Positions 16,156 through 26,975 of a DNA stretch of 64,000 nt are shown here, in pieces; the first letter of the stretch is position 1; each line of letters opens with the position of its first letter. A model generated the notes under the pieces. It was not told where the DNA came from. It ran no database searches and saw only the letters and a program-made list of their open reading frames with translations. Position numbers and translations under genes: made by a program. Source of the stretch: Phreatobacter cathodiphilus (GTDB lineage: Bacteria; Pseudomonadota; Alphaproteobacteria; Rhizobiales; Phreatobacteraceae); NCBI RefSeq assembly GCF_003008515.1, contig NZ_CP027668.1, positions 62,001-126,000 on the forward strand, written 5' to 3'.

Positions 16156-17081
16156 ACTCCTCTCTGAAACTCGTCTTCGGCGTCGTCGCCGCCATAGCGC
16201 TCTTCGTCCTCGCCAATTCGTTCTTCATCGTCCAGATGACGCAGCACGCCATCGTGCTGCGCTTCGGGCAGGTGGTGCGCGAGCCGATCAGCGAGCCGGG
16301 CCTCTACTTCAAGGTTCCGTTCATCGAGAACGTGGTGACCGTGGACAAGCGCATCCTCGACCTCGACCTGCCGGTGCAGACGGTGCTCTCCACCGACCGC
16401 CAGAACCTCGACGTGGACGCCTTCGCGCGCTACCGGATCACCCAGCCGCTGCGCTTCTTCCAGACGGTGCGGACGATCCCCAACGCCAACACGCGCCTCG
16501 CCAGCTTCGTCAATTCCTCGATGCGCAACATCATCGCCGGCGCCACCATGGCGCAGCTGATCCGCACGGATCGCGACCGGCTGATGAACCGCATCCAGGA
16601 AGAGGTGAACCGCGAAGCGACGACGCTGGGCGTCGCCATCGTCGACCTGCGCCTCACCCGGGTCGACCTGCCTCAGGTCAACCAGGAGGCGGTGTTCAAC
16701 CGCATGCAGACCGAACGCCGCCAGGAGGCCGCCGACCTGCGCGCCACCGGTCAGCAGGCGGCGGTGACCATCCGCGCCCGCGCCGACCGCGAGGTCGTCG
16801 GCATTCTCGCCGAAGCGGACCGGCGGTCGGAGGAGCTCCGCGGTGCGGGCGATGCCGAGCGCAACAAGATCTTCGCCGAGGCCTTCAACCGCGATCCGGA
16901 CTTCTTCTCCTTCTACCGGACGATGCAGGCCTACGAGCAGAGCCTGAAGCAGAGCGACACCCGCATGGTGCTGTCGCCCAACTCCGAGTTCTTCCGCTAT
17001 TTCGGCGACCCGGCAGGCCGGCGGAACGGCCCCCGGCCCCCGGCTCCGGGGACCCCGGCGACGCCGCCGACGGGCAACTGA
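16152..17081 (+). CDS. hflC: HflC, membrane protease modulator subunit
   Basis: A 309-residue partner of HflK with one N-terminal membrane anchor (KLVFGVVAAIALFVLANSFF) and an SPFH domain: VLRFGQVVREPISEPGLYFK, DLPVQTVLSTDRQNLDVDAF. A long charged helix rich in R, E and A follows, with SFYRTMQAYEQSLKQSDTRM near the end. The C-terminus is a Pro-rich tail. It is translationally coupled to hflK by an ATGA overlap. Confidence 0.96.
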   Translation: MNSSLKLVFGVVAAIALFVLANSFFIVQMTQHAIVLRFGQVVREPISEPGLYFKVPFIENVVTVDKRILDLDLPVQTVLSTDRQNLDVDAFARYRITQPLRFFQTVRTIPNANTRLASFVNSSMRNIIAGATMAQLIRTDRDRLMNRIQEEVNREATTLGVAIVDLRLTRVDLPQVNQEAVFNRMQTERRQEAADLRATGQQAAVTIRARADREVVGILAEADRRSEELRGAGDAERNKIFAEAFNRDPDFFSFYRTMQAYEQSLKQSDTRMVLSPNSEFFRYFGDPAGRRNGPRPPAPGTPATPPTGN

Positions 17082-17095
17082 TCCTTCCAGCTCCC

Positions 17096-17134
17096 GGACA
17101 GGGCCGCCGCGATCACCTCGCAGCGGCCCTGTCC
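17096..17134 (+). terminator. Strong hairpin between hflC and the DUF2065 gene
   Basis: GGACAGGGCCGC (17096-17107) pairs with GCGGCCCTGTCC (17123-17134), a 12-bp perfect stem with a 15-base loop. No T run follows, so it could be a partial stop or an mRNA-stabilising structure that lowers expression of the gene after hflC. Confidence 0.45.
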
Positions 17135-17149
17135 CAATAAACAAGCGCC

Positions 17150-17335
17150 ATGCAAGACTTTCTCGTCGCCTTGGGTCTCGTGCTCGTGATCGAGGGGCTG
17201 ATCCTCGCAGCCTTCCCCTCGCGTATAAGGGATGCGCTCGAGACCATGCGCGTCACGCCGGACCAGCAGTTGCGCGTGGTGGGGCTCGTCGCCGCCGTTC
17301 TCGGCACGCTCGTCGTCTGGTGGATGCGCGGCTGA
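17150..17335 (+). CDS. DUF2065 small membrane protein
   Basis: A 61-residue protein with two hydrophobic helices ([19 protein letters not shown] and [17 protein letters not shown]) joined by a short charged loop with RIRDALETM. This is the DUF2065/YjeT type, which is regularly found right after hflKC in proteobacteria and may belong to the FtsH-HflKC membrane complex. In many relatives a Do-type serine protease gene follows; here sdhB follows instead. Confidence 0.88.
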   Translation: MQDFLVALGLVLVIEGLILAAFPSRIRDALETMRVTPDQQLRVVGLVAAVLGTLVVWWMRG

Positions 17336-17438
17336 GGGGGCGCGGGCACCCGTCCCGCCAAAAGACCCGATTGACAAGGGCGCGCCAAGGCTTGATGGGA
17401 AGTCAGCCTTGCTCGGCCGCACGACAAGTAGACATCAC

Positions 17439-18221
17439 ATGGCTCAGTTCACGCTTCCGAAGAACTCGAAGATCACAGAGGGAAAGACCTGGCCGAAGCC
17501 GCCGGGGTCGAACCGGCTGAGCGAGTTCCGCATCTATCGCTGGAATCCGGACGACGGCGCCAATCCGCGCATCGACACGTTCTACGTGGACCGCGACGAT
17601 TGCGGCCCGATGGTCCTCGACGGGCTCATCTGGATCAAGAACAAGGTCGACCCCACCCTGACCTTCCGCCGCTCCTGCCGTGAGGGCATCTGCGGCTCTT
17701 GCGCCATGAACATCGACGGCACCAACACCCTCGCCTGCACCAAGGGCATGGACGAGGTGAATGCCGGCCAGGTGAAGATCTACCCGCTGCCGCACATGCC
17801 GGTGGTGAAGGATCTCGTCCCCGACCTCACCCGCTTCTACGCCCAGCACGCCTCCATCGAGCCCTGGCTGAAGACGACCACCGCCCGCCCCGAGAAGGAG
17901 TGGCGGCAGTCGAAGGAGGACCGCGAGAAGCTCGACGGCCTCTACGAATGCATCCTCTGCGCCTGCTGCTCCACCTCCTGCCCGAGCTACTGGTGGAACG
18001 GCGACCGCTATCTCGGCCCCGCGATCCTGCTGCAGGCCTATCGCTGGCTCATCGATTCCCGTGACGAGGCCACCGGCGAGCGCCTCGACAATCTCGAGGA
18101 TCCGTTCCGGCTCTACCGCTGCCACACGATCATGAACTGCTCGAAGGCCTGCCCGAAGGGTCTCAACCCCGCCAAGGCCATCGCCGAGATCAAGAAGATG
18201 ATGGTGGCGCGCCAGGTCTGA
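17439..18221 (+). CDS. sdhB: Succinate dehydrogenase iron-sulfur subunit
   Basis: A 260-residue subunit that carries electrons from SdhA to the quinone site at the inner membrane. All three cluster motifs are present: [16 protein letters not shown] with a later C (2Fe-2S), [16 protein letters not shown] (4Fe-4S) and [17 protein letters not shown] (3Fe-4S). The start is ATG 17439 ([15 protein letters not shown]). The usual upstream sdhCDA genes are not here; a DUF2065 gene precedes it, so sdhA is elsewhere or was moved. Confidence 0.97.
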   Translation: MAQFTLPKNSKITEGKTWPKPPGSNRLSEFRIYRWNPDDGANPRIDTFYVDRDDCGPMVLDGLIWIKNKVDPTLTFRRSCREGICGSCAMNIDGTNTLACTKGMDEVNAGQVKIYPLPHMPVVKDLVPDLTRFYAQHASIEPWLKTTTARPEKEWRQSKEDREKLDGLYECILCACCSTSCPSYWWNGDRYLGPAILLQAYRWLIDSRDEATGERLDNLEDPFRLYRCHTIMNCSKACPKGLNPAKAIAEIKKMMVARQV

Positions 18222-18387
18222 CGCGCCCCGCACGCAAAAAAAGCGGCTGCAACAGCCTCAACGATCGGTTAACCAGAACGCGAACATCGTCAGCGTGTCG
18301 CGGCGCTGCCACGGAATCGCCGTTCCGTGGCGCCACCGTGGCACAGTCCGCGCATCGCGCGACCTCAGCCTCTGGGTGAACCGCTTC

Positions 18388-19059
18388 ATGGGTATGCGCC
18401 CCGCCGCACTCGTCCTCTGCTCCATCCTCCTCGCCGGCTGCACCTCCTCGTCCCGCTTCGGCGACGGAGGCGGTGGCTCCGGCGGCTGGGGACGTTCCCC
18501 CGCCGTCGCCCGCACCGAGGTCCAGCCGCAGATCCGCCCGGCGCCGTCCGACGACATCATCCCCGGCGGTCAGCCCGGCGCCGCCGGCACGATCGAGAGC
18601 CAGGAGATCGCGCCGCCTTCCGTCTCCGGCCGCTCCGACACCGGTCCCCCGGCCGTCGACACGGCGCTCGCCCCCTCGGCCCAGCCGCAGATCATGCAGC
18701 CCGAACCGCCGCGTCCCGGCACCGCCACGCCCTCCGCGCCGCCCGTGGTCGCCGCCCTGCCGCGCCAGGAGCGCGCCGCCTCCGGCCCCACCAGCATCGC
18801 CGGCACCTGGACGGTGACGGATGCCGGCGACCGCTGCCGCATCACGCTCACCTCGACGCCGCTGTTCGAATTCTATCGCGCCAGCCCGCAGAACTGCCGC
18901 GCGCCCTCGCTCGCCCGCATCAACGCCTGGGAGCAGCGCGGCTCGGAGATCGTCCTGCTCCAGCCGGGCGGACGCGTCGCGGCCCGCCTGTCGCCGCAGG
19001 GCGGCGGGGCCTATGGCGGGGCCACCGCCACCGGCGCGCCGGTCACCATGGCCCGCTGA
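18388..19059 (+). CDS. AprI/Inh-domain lipoprotein
   Basis: A 223-residue lipoprotein. The signal ends in the lipobox LLAGC with the lipidated cysteine at residue 18. A low-complexity, Pro/Gly/Ser-rich linker (20-135) leads to a C-terminal domain with SIAGTWTVTDAGDRCRITL, PQNCRAP and INAWEQRGSEIVLLQPGGRV. This matches the AprI/Inh metalloprotease-inhibitor beta-barrel fold, also used by rhizobial outer-membrane lipoproteins of the Omp10/Omp19 type. ATG 18388 is chosen because it opens the signal; upstream in-frame codons do not. Confidence 0.8.
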   Translation: MGMRPAALVLCSILLAGCTSSSRFGDGGGGSGGWGRSPAVARTEVQPQIRPAPSDDIIPGGQPGAAGTIESQEIAPPSVSGRSDTGPPAVDTALAPSAQPQIMQPEPPRPGTATPSAPPVVAALPRQERAASGPTSIAGTWTVTDAGDRCRITLTSTPLFEFYRASPQNCRAPSLARINAWEQRGSEIVLLQPGGRVAARLSPQGGGAYGGATATGAPVTMAR

Positions 19060-19062
19060 GGC

Positions 19063-19650
19063 TCAGCGCGCCCCGCTCCAGCCGGGCGCGCGCCTGATCA
19101 GGCCGATCTGCCGCTCCACCACCGTCTCCGCGGCCGCGGCCGAATCCCGCCACAGCTCCCGCCAGAGCGACAGCGGCGTCGCCGGCCGTGCCGCGACCCG
19201 CGCATGGCTGTCGCCGGAGGCATAGGTGATCCGCCCCTCGAAACGCGCCGCCAGACGTTGCATGGCGCGGTTGGAGGGCAGGCAGGTCATGACGAGGTCG
19301 GTGAGTCCGCGATTGCGGGCGGTGAGGAGCAGCCGGCCGAACAGGGCGGATCCGACGCCCGTCAGCCGCCAGTCCTCCTCGACGCTCACCGCCACCTCGC
19401 CGGTATGCGCCGGCATCAGGCGCAGTTCCGCGGCGCCGCGCAGCACGCCGTCGACGAAGAAGCCATGGACGATCGCGTCGGGTCCGAGCGCCTTGTCCGC
19501 ATAGGCTGAGACCGTGGCGTCGGAGACCCCGGCCGCGAAGCGACCGTGGCGGGCATCCGCGTCGAGGCGGAGGAAATGCGCCTTCAGGAGGGCCGTCTCC
19601 CAGGCGTAGAGCTTGCGTATGACGCCGCTCGCGGTGAGGTCTTCCAGCAT
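19063..19650 (-). CDS. GNAT-family acetyltransferase
   Basis: A 195-residue protein. The acetyl-CoA fold is shown by VHGFFVDGVLRGAAELRLM, EVAVSVEEDWRLTGVGSALF (the R/Q-x-x-G-x-G/A loop) and TARNRGLTDLVMTCLPSNRAM. I chose MLEDLTASG (start at 19650) because a GNAT protein would begin there; an upstream in-frame ATG would add 34 residues of unlikely composition. It converges with the AprI/Inh-domain gene, its stop only a few bases away. The substrate is unknown. Confidence 0.8.
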   Translation of the reverse strand: MLEDLTASGVIRKLYAWETALLKAHFLRLDADARHGRFAAGVSDATVSAYADKALGPDAIVHGFFVDGVLRGAAELRLMPAHTGEVAVSVEEDWRLTGVGSALFGRLLLTARNRGLTDLVMTCLPSNRAMQRLAARFEGRITYASGDSHARVAARPATPLSLWRELWRDSAAAAETVVERQIGLIRRAPGWSGAR

Positions 19651-19821
19651 GGGGCGGTCTCCGGGGGGCGCAATGCGCCCGTCTGGCTGTCCCCTCACAA
19701 GTCCGGCGTCGTCTCCCGTTCGCGCTCTAGCCGACCGGCGTGCTCCCAGCAATGCCTATATTGCACTGCAACATGACGATCACGTCATACCTGCGGCCGT
19801 CGACGCGCGGCAAGGCCCACG

Positions 19822-19853
19822 CAAAAAGCCCCGGCCTTGGCGAGGCCGGGGCT
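19822..19853 (-). terminator. Intrinsic terminator of rpmE
   Basis: AGCCCCGGCCT (19827-19837) and AGGCCGGGGCT (19843-19853) form an 11-bp stem with a five-base loop. On the minus strand it is followed by TTTTT, so it ends transcription of rpmE. Confidence 0.92.
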
Positions 19854-19880
19854 CTTGCAGGACCGCCGGGAGGCGAAAAC

Positions 19881-20111
19881 TTACTTCTTGAGGGCGCCGA
19901 TGCCGCCGAACTTCTGATTGAAGCGCGACAGGCGACCGCCGCGGTCCATCAGCTGCTGCGAACCGCCCGTCCAGGCCGGATGGACCTTCGGGTCGATGTC
20001 GAGCTGGAGGACATCACCCTCCTTGCCGTAGGTCGAGCGCGTCGTGTACTCGGTGCCATCGGTCATCACGATCTTGATGGTGTGATAGTCGGGATGGATG
20101 TCGGCTTTCAT
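19881..20111 (-). CDS. rpmE: Ribosomal protein bL31, zinc-free type
   Basis: A 76-residue protein of the large ribosomal subunit: [59 protein letters not shown]. It has no cysteine, so it is the zinc-independent form usual in alphaproteobacteria. Divergent from the ABC exporter upstream, with about 150 bases between them, and followed by a clear terminator. Confidence 0.97.
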   Translation of the reverse strand: MKADIHPDYHTIKIVMTDGTEYTTRSTYGKEGDVLQLDIDPKVHPAWTGGSQQLMDRGGRLSRFNQKFGGIGALKK

Positions 20112-20261
20112 GGGTCGTCCTCGAAGGGCGCCGCTCTCGAAGGGCAGGCGCTAAGGGTCGTGTCCTGTGATGAGAAGCCGCGCTATTAAAGGAACTCGGC
20201 GGTCTTTTCAAGCGAAGACCTGGGTTCCATCATCAGCAACGGGAAGACGAGTCCGCCATTC

Positions 20262-22085
<1,824 letters not shown>

Positions 22086-22505
22086 GGTCGATGGGCCGGC
22101 CCTGCTCGTTGACGCGCCCGCCCGTCCGCACGAAGCCCTGTCGCCGGTAGAAGGCGATGGCGCGGGCATTGTCGGCATTGACGTCCAGGGTGAGACCCGC
22201 GGGGCGCTCCTGCTTGGCGGCCGCCATCAGCGCATCGGCGACACCACGGCCCTGGTGGGCGATGCCGACCAGCATCTGGTCGATCCATCCCGTGACCGGG
22301 TGCACGGTCACGAAGCCGGCGGGGGCCTCGCCGTCGAGGGCGACGAGGATGGCCGTACCGTCGCGCTCCATCACCGCGATGCGGTCGAGGAGCCAACCCC
22401 GCCGCGTCTCGAAGTCGTAGATCGGATAGGCGCGGCCCCAGGCCGCCACCCACAGGTCGGCGAGCGCCGGCGTGAGGGTGGGACGATAGGGGACGATCCG
22501 GACCG

Positions 22506-23534
22506 TCACCGGTCCGTCAGGCGCAGCTCGATGCGCCTGTTGCGGGCGAGCGCCTCGGGGCCCTCGCCCTGGTCGATGGGCTGGAACTCGCCGAAGCCGG
22601 CTGCCACCAGCCGCTGCGGCGGGATGCCCTTGGAGATGAGGTACTGCACCACGGCGATGGCGCGCGAGGCCGACAGTTCCCAGTTGGAGCGGAAGCGGCC
22701 GCCCTGGATCGGCCGGGCGTCGGTGTGGCCGTCGACCCGCAGCACCCAGGGGATGTCGCTCGGAATATCCTTCTCGAGCTGGATCATGGCCGCCGCGAGC
22801 TTGTCGAGCTCCGCGCGGCCGCCGGGCTCCAGCTCGGCCTGGCTCGATCCGAAGAACACCTCCGAACCGAAGACAAACCGGTCGCCGACGACGCGGATGT
22901 CCGAGCGCTCGGCGAGGATCTCGCGCAGACGACCGAAGAACTCGGAGCGGTAGCGCGACAGTTCCTGCACGCGCTGCGCGAGGGCGAGGTTCAGCCGGCG
23001 CCCGAGATCGGTGATGCGGCTCTGGGCGTCCCGGTCGCGGGCTTCACTGGCGCCCAGCGCCTCCTCGAGCGAGGCGAGCTGCCGGCGCAGCGCGGTGATC
23101 TGCTGGTTGAGGAGCTCGATCTGCGAGAGCGCCGCCTGGGCCGTCTGGCGCTGCTGGGCGAGCTGCTGCTCCAGTGAGGTGGCCCGGCCCGCCTGGGCGC
23201 CCGCCTGGCCCTGCGCGTCGTCCAGGAGCCCCTGCAGGCGCCGCCGTTCGGCGTCCGAGGTCCCGAGCGTCGCGGTGATGGCGGCGAGGCCCTCCTGCAG
23301 CGTCTGCCGCTGGCCGCGTTCGAGCTGCAGCAACTCGCCGAGCTCGGCGATCTGCCGCTGCAGCCGCAGCATGGCGTCGTCCTTGCCGGCAATGTCGCGC
23401 GACAGGAAATACTGCGCCAGCATGAACACCGAGAGCATGAAGATGATGGCCAGGAGGAAGGTCGACAGCGCGTCGACGAACCCCGGCCAGTAATCGATCC
23501 CGCGGTCCCCGCGGCGCGACCGCGACAGGGCCAT
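22506..23534 (-). CDS. OmpA/MotB-like peptidoglycan-binding protein with coiled coil
   Basis: 342 residues. One membrane helix near the N-terminus (FVDALSTFLLAIIFMLSVFM), a long Q/L/A/R-rich coiled coil (about 50-195), then an OmpA C-terminal domain with VDGHTDARPIQ, NWELSASRAIAVVQYLISKG and ARNRRIELRL. This is the layout of a MotB- or TolR-like stator anchor. Its start overlaps the end of the MotA-like gene. The pair may make a proton-driven or envelope-spanning complex; it is not the flagellar MotB by length and coiled coil. Confidence 0.85.
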   Translation of the reverse strand: MALSRSRRGDRGIDYWPGFVDALSTFLLAIIFMLSVFMLAQYFLSRDIAGKDDAMLRLQRQIAELGELLQLERGQRQTLQEGLAAITATLGTSDAERRRLQGLLDDAQGQAGAQAGRATSLEQQLAQQRQTAQAALSQIELLNQQITALRRQLASLEEALGASEARDRDAQSRITDLGRRLNLALAQRVQELSRYRSEFFGRLREILAERSDIRVVGDRFVFGSEVFFGSSQAELEPGGRAELDKLAAAMIQLEKDIPSDIPWVLRVDGHTDARPIQGGRFRSNWELSASRAIAVVQYLISKGIPPQRLVAAGFGEFQPIDQGEGPEALARNRRIELRLTDR

Positions 23535-24526
23535 CAGACCGGTCCCCGCTCGCGCAGCATCTGTTCGAGCAGGCGCCGCAGCTCCTTCTGGTCGGCGGAC
23601 TGGGCCTGCATCCAGTCACGCACCACCTGCTGCTCGGAGCGCATATGAGTGACGAGGCCCTGGATGCCCTCGGCGAGATTGGCCATGGCGGCGCTGGCGC
23701 GCTGGTTGGACGAGCCCTCGCCCAGCGCCTCGCGCAGCCTGTCGAAGGCGCGCTGGAGATCGGCGACGCTCACCTGCGGAGCGCCGCCCTCCTGGGTGGG
23801 GCTGATGACGGCCATGTCCTGCACGGTCGAGGACAGCCAGTCTTCCACCTCGGTGTAGAAGCGGTTCTGCGCCTGGCTCGCCTGCAGGTCGAGGAAGCCG
23901 AGGACGAGCGACCCGGCGAGGCCGAAGAGCGAGGACGAGAAGGCGATGCCCATGCCGCCCAGCGGCTCGGCGAGGCCGCGCTTCATGTCCTCGAAGATGG
24001 TGCCGAGCTCGCCCTGGTTGGACAGGCTGTTGATGACGCGGCCGACCGAGGTCACCGTCTCGATCAGGCCCCAGAACGTGCCGAGAAGGCCGAGGAAGAC
24101 GAGAAGGCCGGTGAGGTAGCGGGCGAGTTCGCGCCCCTCGTCGAGGCGGGTGGCGAGCGAATCGAGCAGCGATCGCATGGTGACCGTGGAGATCGCCATC
24201 TGGCCGCTGCGTGCGCCGAGCATGGTCGCCATGGGCGCGAGCAGCACCGGCGGCTTCTCGACTGCTATGCCCGGATCGGCGAGGCGGAAGGTGTTGACCC
24301 AGCGCGCCTCGCGGAAGAGGCGGATCACCTGCCGGAACGACAGGATGACGCCGATCAAGCCGACCGCGACGATGACGCCGTTGAGGCCGGGATTGGCCAT
24401 GAAGGCCACCTGCACCTCGCGCTGCAGGACGAAGACGACGAGGCCGACCAGCGCCAGGAACACCAGCATGCGGAACAGGAAGATCCGCGGGGACGAGACC
24501 TTGAAAGGATCGAGTTCGCGGGCCAT
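23534..24526 (-). CDS. MotA/TolQ/ExbB-like membrane protein
   Basis: 330 residues with hydrophobic helices at about 18-38, 46-66, 138-160 and 190-215. The third and fourth contain LVFLGLLGTFWGLIETVTSV and GGMGIAFSSSLFGLAGSLVL, the proton-channel family core. After residue 220 a helical cytoplasmic tail follows, ending QSADQKELRRLLEQMLRERG. It is coupled to the OmpA-like gene (one-base overlap). The pair recalls flagellar and Tol/Exb stators; its load is unknown. Confidence 0.88.
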   Translation of the reverse strand: MARELDPFKVSSPRIFLFRMLVFLALVGLVVFVLQREVQVAFMANPGLNGVIVAVGLIGVILSFRQVIRLFREARWVNTFRLADPGIAVEKPPVLLAPMATMLGARSGQMAISTVTMRSLLDSLATRLDEGRELARYLTGLLVFLGLLGTFWGLIETVTSVGRVINSLSNQGELGTIFEDMKRGLAEPLGGMGIAFSSSLFGLAGSLVLGFLDLQASQAQNRFYTEVEDWLSSTVQDMAVISPTQEGGAPQVSVADLQRAFDRLREALGEGSSNQRASAAMANLAEGIQGLVTHMRSEQQVVRDWMQAQSADQKELRRLLEQMLRERGPV

Positions 24527-24641
24527 CGGTACTCATCGGCATGTTGAGGGTTCGGACAGGCTAACCCCACCGGACCCAGAAATGAAGCAAACCTTGCGTC
24601 AGGCCCGTGACGGCTGGCCTGACGGCACGGCGGTGGGCCGC

Positions 24642-26024
24642 TCAGGCGCCGAGAAGGCCCTCCGCCTTCGCCTTGTCGAGCGTCCGGTCGAGCGTCCGCG
24701 CGACGCGGTCGAAGAGGTCGTCGATCTCCTCCGGCGTGATGATCAGCGGCGGGCAGATGGCGAGCGAATCCCCGAGATTGCGGATGATCAGGCCTTCCTC
24801 CTGCGCGATCGCCGTGGCATAGGCGCCGAGGCCGGCCTTGGCCTCGAAGGCCTTCTTCGTCGGCTTGTGCGCGACCATCTCCAGCGCGCCGACCAGGCCG
24901 ACGCCGCGCGCCTCGCCCACCAGCGGGTGGTCGGCGAGCGCCTGCAGATGCGCCTGGAACTGCGGCGCCTTGGCCGCCGCCTTCTCGATGATGCGATCGC
25001 GCTCGTAGATTTCGAGGGTCTTCAGCGCCACCGCCGCGCCGACCGGATGGCCGGAATAGGTGAAGCCGTGGCCGAATGTGCCGGTCTTCTTCGATTCGAT
25101 GATGGTCGCCTGGTACATCTCCTCGGGGATCATCACCGCGCCCACCGGCATGTAGGCCGAGGTCAGCGCCTTGGCGACCGAGATGGCGTCCGGCTTGTAG
25201 CCCAGCACCGAGGAGCCGAACCACTCGCCGAGGCGCCCGAAGCCGCAGATCACCTCGTCGGCGATCATGTAGACGTCGTAGCGTCGGCACACCGCCATGA
25301 TCTTCTCGAAATAGCCCTTCGGCGGCACGATCACGCCGCCGGCGCCCATCACCGGTTCGGCGATGAAGGCGGCGACCGTGTCGGGCCCCTCGCGCAGGAT
25401 CATGTCCTCGAGATCCTGGGCGCAGCGGCTGGCGAACTCCTCCTCGGTCTCCCCCTCCAGCCCGAAGCGATAGTAGTGCGGGCAGGACGTGTGCAGGATG
25501 CCGGAGATCGGCAGGTCGAAATCGGTGTGGTTGGCGGGCAGGCCGGTCAGCGAGGCCGAGGCGATGGTGACGCCGTGATAGGCCCTGAGCCGCGAGATGA
25601 TCTTTTTCTTCTGCGGACGTCCCAGCGCATTGTTCATGTACCAGACCATCTTGATCTGGCTGTCGTTGGCCTCCGAGCCCGAGCAGACGAAGAACACCTT
25701 GGAGATCGGCACCGGCGCCTTCTCCTTCAGCTTCTCGGCGAGCTCGATGGCCGGGTCGTGGCTTTTTCCGCCGAACAGATGGGTGAAGGAGAGCTTCTTC
25801 ATCTGCTCGTAGGCGGTCTCGGCGAGCTCCTCGTTGCCGTAGCCGAGCGCGGTGCACCACAGCCCCGCCATGCCCTCGATATAGGGCTTGCCGTCGACGT
25901 CGTAGACATAGATGCCCTTGGCCCGCTCCAGCACCAGCGTGCCCGTGTCCCGGATGGTCGCCTGATTCGTGTAGGGGTGAAGAACGGTTTCCAGGTCGCG
26001 GACCTGCAGGTTGGTCAAAGCCAT
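24642..26024 (-). CDS. Class III (omega) aminotransferase
   Basis: A 460-residue PLP enzyme. It has GMAGLWCTALGYGNEELAE, the phosphate-binding CSGSEANDSQIKMVWY, AYHGVTIASASLTG, the aspartate that holds the PLP ring in DEVICGFGRLGEWFG, and the lysine in SVAKALTSAYMPVGAVMIP. It moves an amino group from an omega-amine (such as GABA, putrescine or beta-alanine) to pyruvate or 2-oxoglutarate. The start is supported by GGAGG a few bases upstream on the minus strand. It stands alone; substrate not fixed. Confidence 0.93.
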   Translation of the reverse strand: MALTNLQVRDLETVLHPYTNQATIRDTGTLVLERAKGIYVYDVDGKPYIEGMAGLWCTALGYGNEELAETAYEQMKKLSFTHLFGGKSHDPAIELAEKLKEKAPVPISKVFFVCSGSEANDSQIKMVWYMNNALGRPQKKKIISRLRAYHGVTIASASLTGLPANHTDFDLPISGILHTSCPHYYRFGLEGETEEEFASRCAQDLEDMILREGPDTVAAFIAEPVMGAGGVIVPPKGYFEKIMAVCRRYDVYMIADEVICGFGRLGEWFGSSVLGYKPDAISVAKALTSAYMPVGAVMIPEEMYQATIIESKKTGTFGHGFTYSGHPVGAAVALKTLEIYERDRIIEKAAAKAPQFQAHLQALADHPLVGEARGVGLVGALEMVAHKPTKKAFEAKAGLGAYATAIAQEEGLIIRNLGDSLAICPPLIITPEEIDDLFDRVARTLDRTLDKAKAEGLLGA

Positions 26025-26126
26025 GGCGGCCTCCGATGCGGGGATGGCGGAGTGAACCCGATCGGCGGGCGGCCTGTCAAAGCAGGACAGGCTCGCAAAA
26101 GGACAGCCCCTGCTACAATTCGAAAC

Positions 26127-26795
26127 CTAGCCTTCGGGCGGCATGTCCTTGGGCTCGGAAGGGGCGGTGACCGCCACCACGCCCGCCGACGTCCGGGCCT
26201 TGGGGTCGCGCCGCTTCAGCCGGCGCGGCGGCAGGATTTCAGGGTCGCTCACCACCTTCTTGGCGAGGAAGATGGCGGCGTCCAGCTTGGTGAAGGACCG
26301 GCCGCGGTAGAACTTCAGGGCGTTGTCGTTGTTCTCCGCCACCTCCAGCACCAAGTGGGTGCAGCCGCGCAGGCGGGCGAGATGTTCGAGCTGCTCCAGT
26401 ACGAAGGTGCCGAGGCCGCGGCCCTGGAACTCCGGGTCCACCGCCAGCTCCTCGACGAAGAGCGGGCGCATGTCGCGGGCGCGGAAATAGCGCTCGTTCA
26501 TCCAGTTGTCGGTGCCGATGATGGTCAGCGCGCATTCGGCATAGCCGACGATCCGCTCCTTGCCGCCGAGGCGGATGACGAAGAGCAATTGCTCGATGCC
26601 CTTCTCGTCGAAGACCTCGAGGAAGCGCTTCTTCGATTTCGGCCGCTGGTACTCCACCGTCGAGCGGTTCACCTCGCGGAACACCGCCTTGATGAACTCC
26701 CAGGTGCGGTTGAGGTCGCGCTTGTTGAGATGGCGCACCCGCACTTGCGGTTCGGCGTCGGCAAGGTCGTCGGCGTGGCGGTCCTCGGCGGCCAT
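26127..26795 (-). CDS. GNAT-family acetyltransferase
   Basis: A 222-residue protein with RPLFVEELAVDPEFQGRGLG (beta-4 and the Q-x-x-G-x-G loop), LRGCTHLVLEVAENNDNALK and FYRGRSF, the normal GNAT core at about 105-170. The N-terminus (KRDLNRTWEFIKAVFREVNR) and the basic C-terminal tail after RRLKRRDP are extra. It lies alone between the aminotransferase and the divergent amidase gene. Substrate unknown. Confidence 0.85.
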   Translation of the reverse strand: MAAEDRHADDLADAEPQVRVRHLNKRDLNRTWEFIKAVFREVNRSTVEYQRPKSKKRFLEVFDEKGIEQLLFVIRLGGKERIVGYAECALTIIGTDNWMNERYFRARDMRPLFVEELAVDPEFQGRGLGTFVLEQLEHLARLRGCTHLVLEVAENNDNALKFYRGRSFTKLDAAIFLAKKVVSDPEILPPRRLKRRDPKARTSAGVVAVTAPSEPKDMPPEG

Positions 26796-26975
26796 TGTCG
26801 TCCCGGATGGTGTTGCGCTCCGCTCCTCTTAGCCCAGTCGCGCCGGGCCGGCATAGCCCACAGCCTGCCGACCCATTCGCGCCGCGCATGACGCCGCGGC
26901 AGCCGGCCCGGCTTGCGGCGGAGGGTGCGGCAATGCCACCGTGCCCGCCGCATTCCAGGACCCGAGGGGAATTCC

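Noticed and set aside
22506-24526. ZorA/ZorB of a Zorya defence system
   Set aside because: The MotA-like and OmpA-like pair has a similar build, but no ZorC, ZorD or ZorE gene is near and the third gene is an acetyltransferase.
24150-26891. A 913-residue plus-strand frame
   Set aside because: It lies opposite the MotA-like, aminotransferase and GNAT genes and has only shadow composition.
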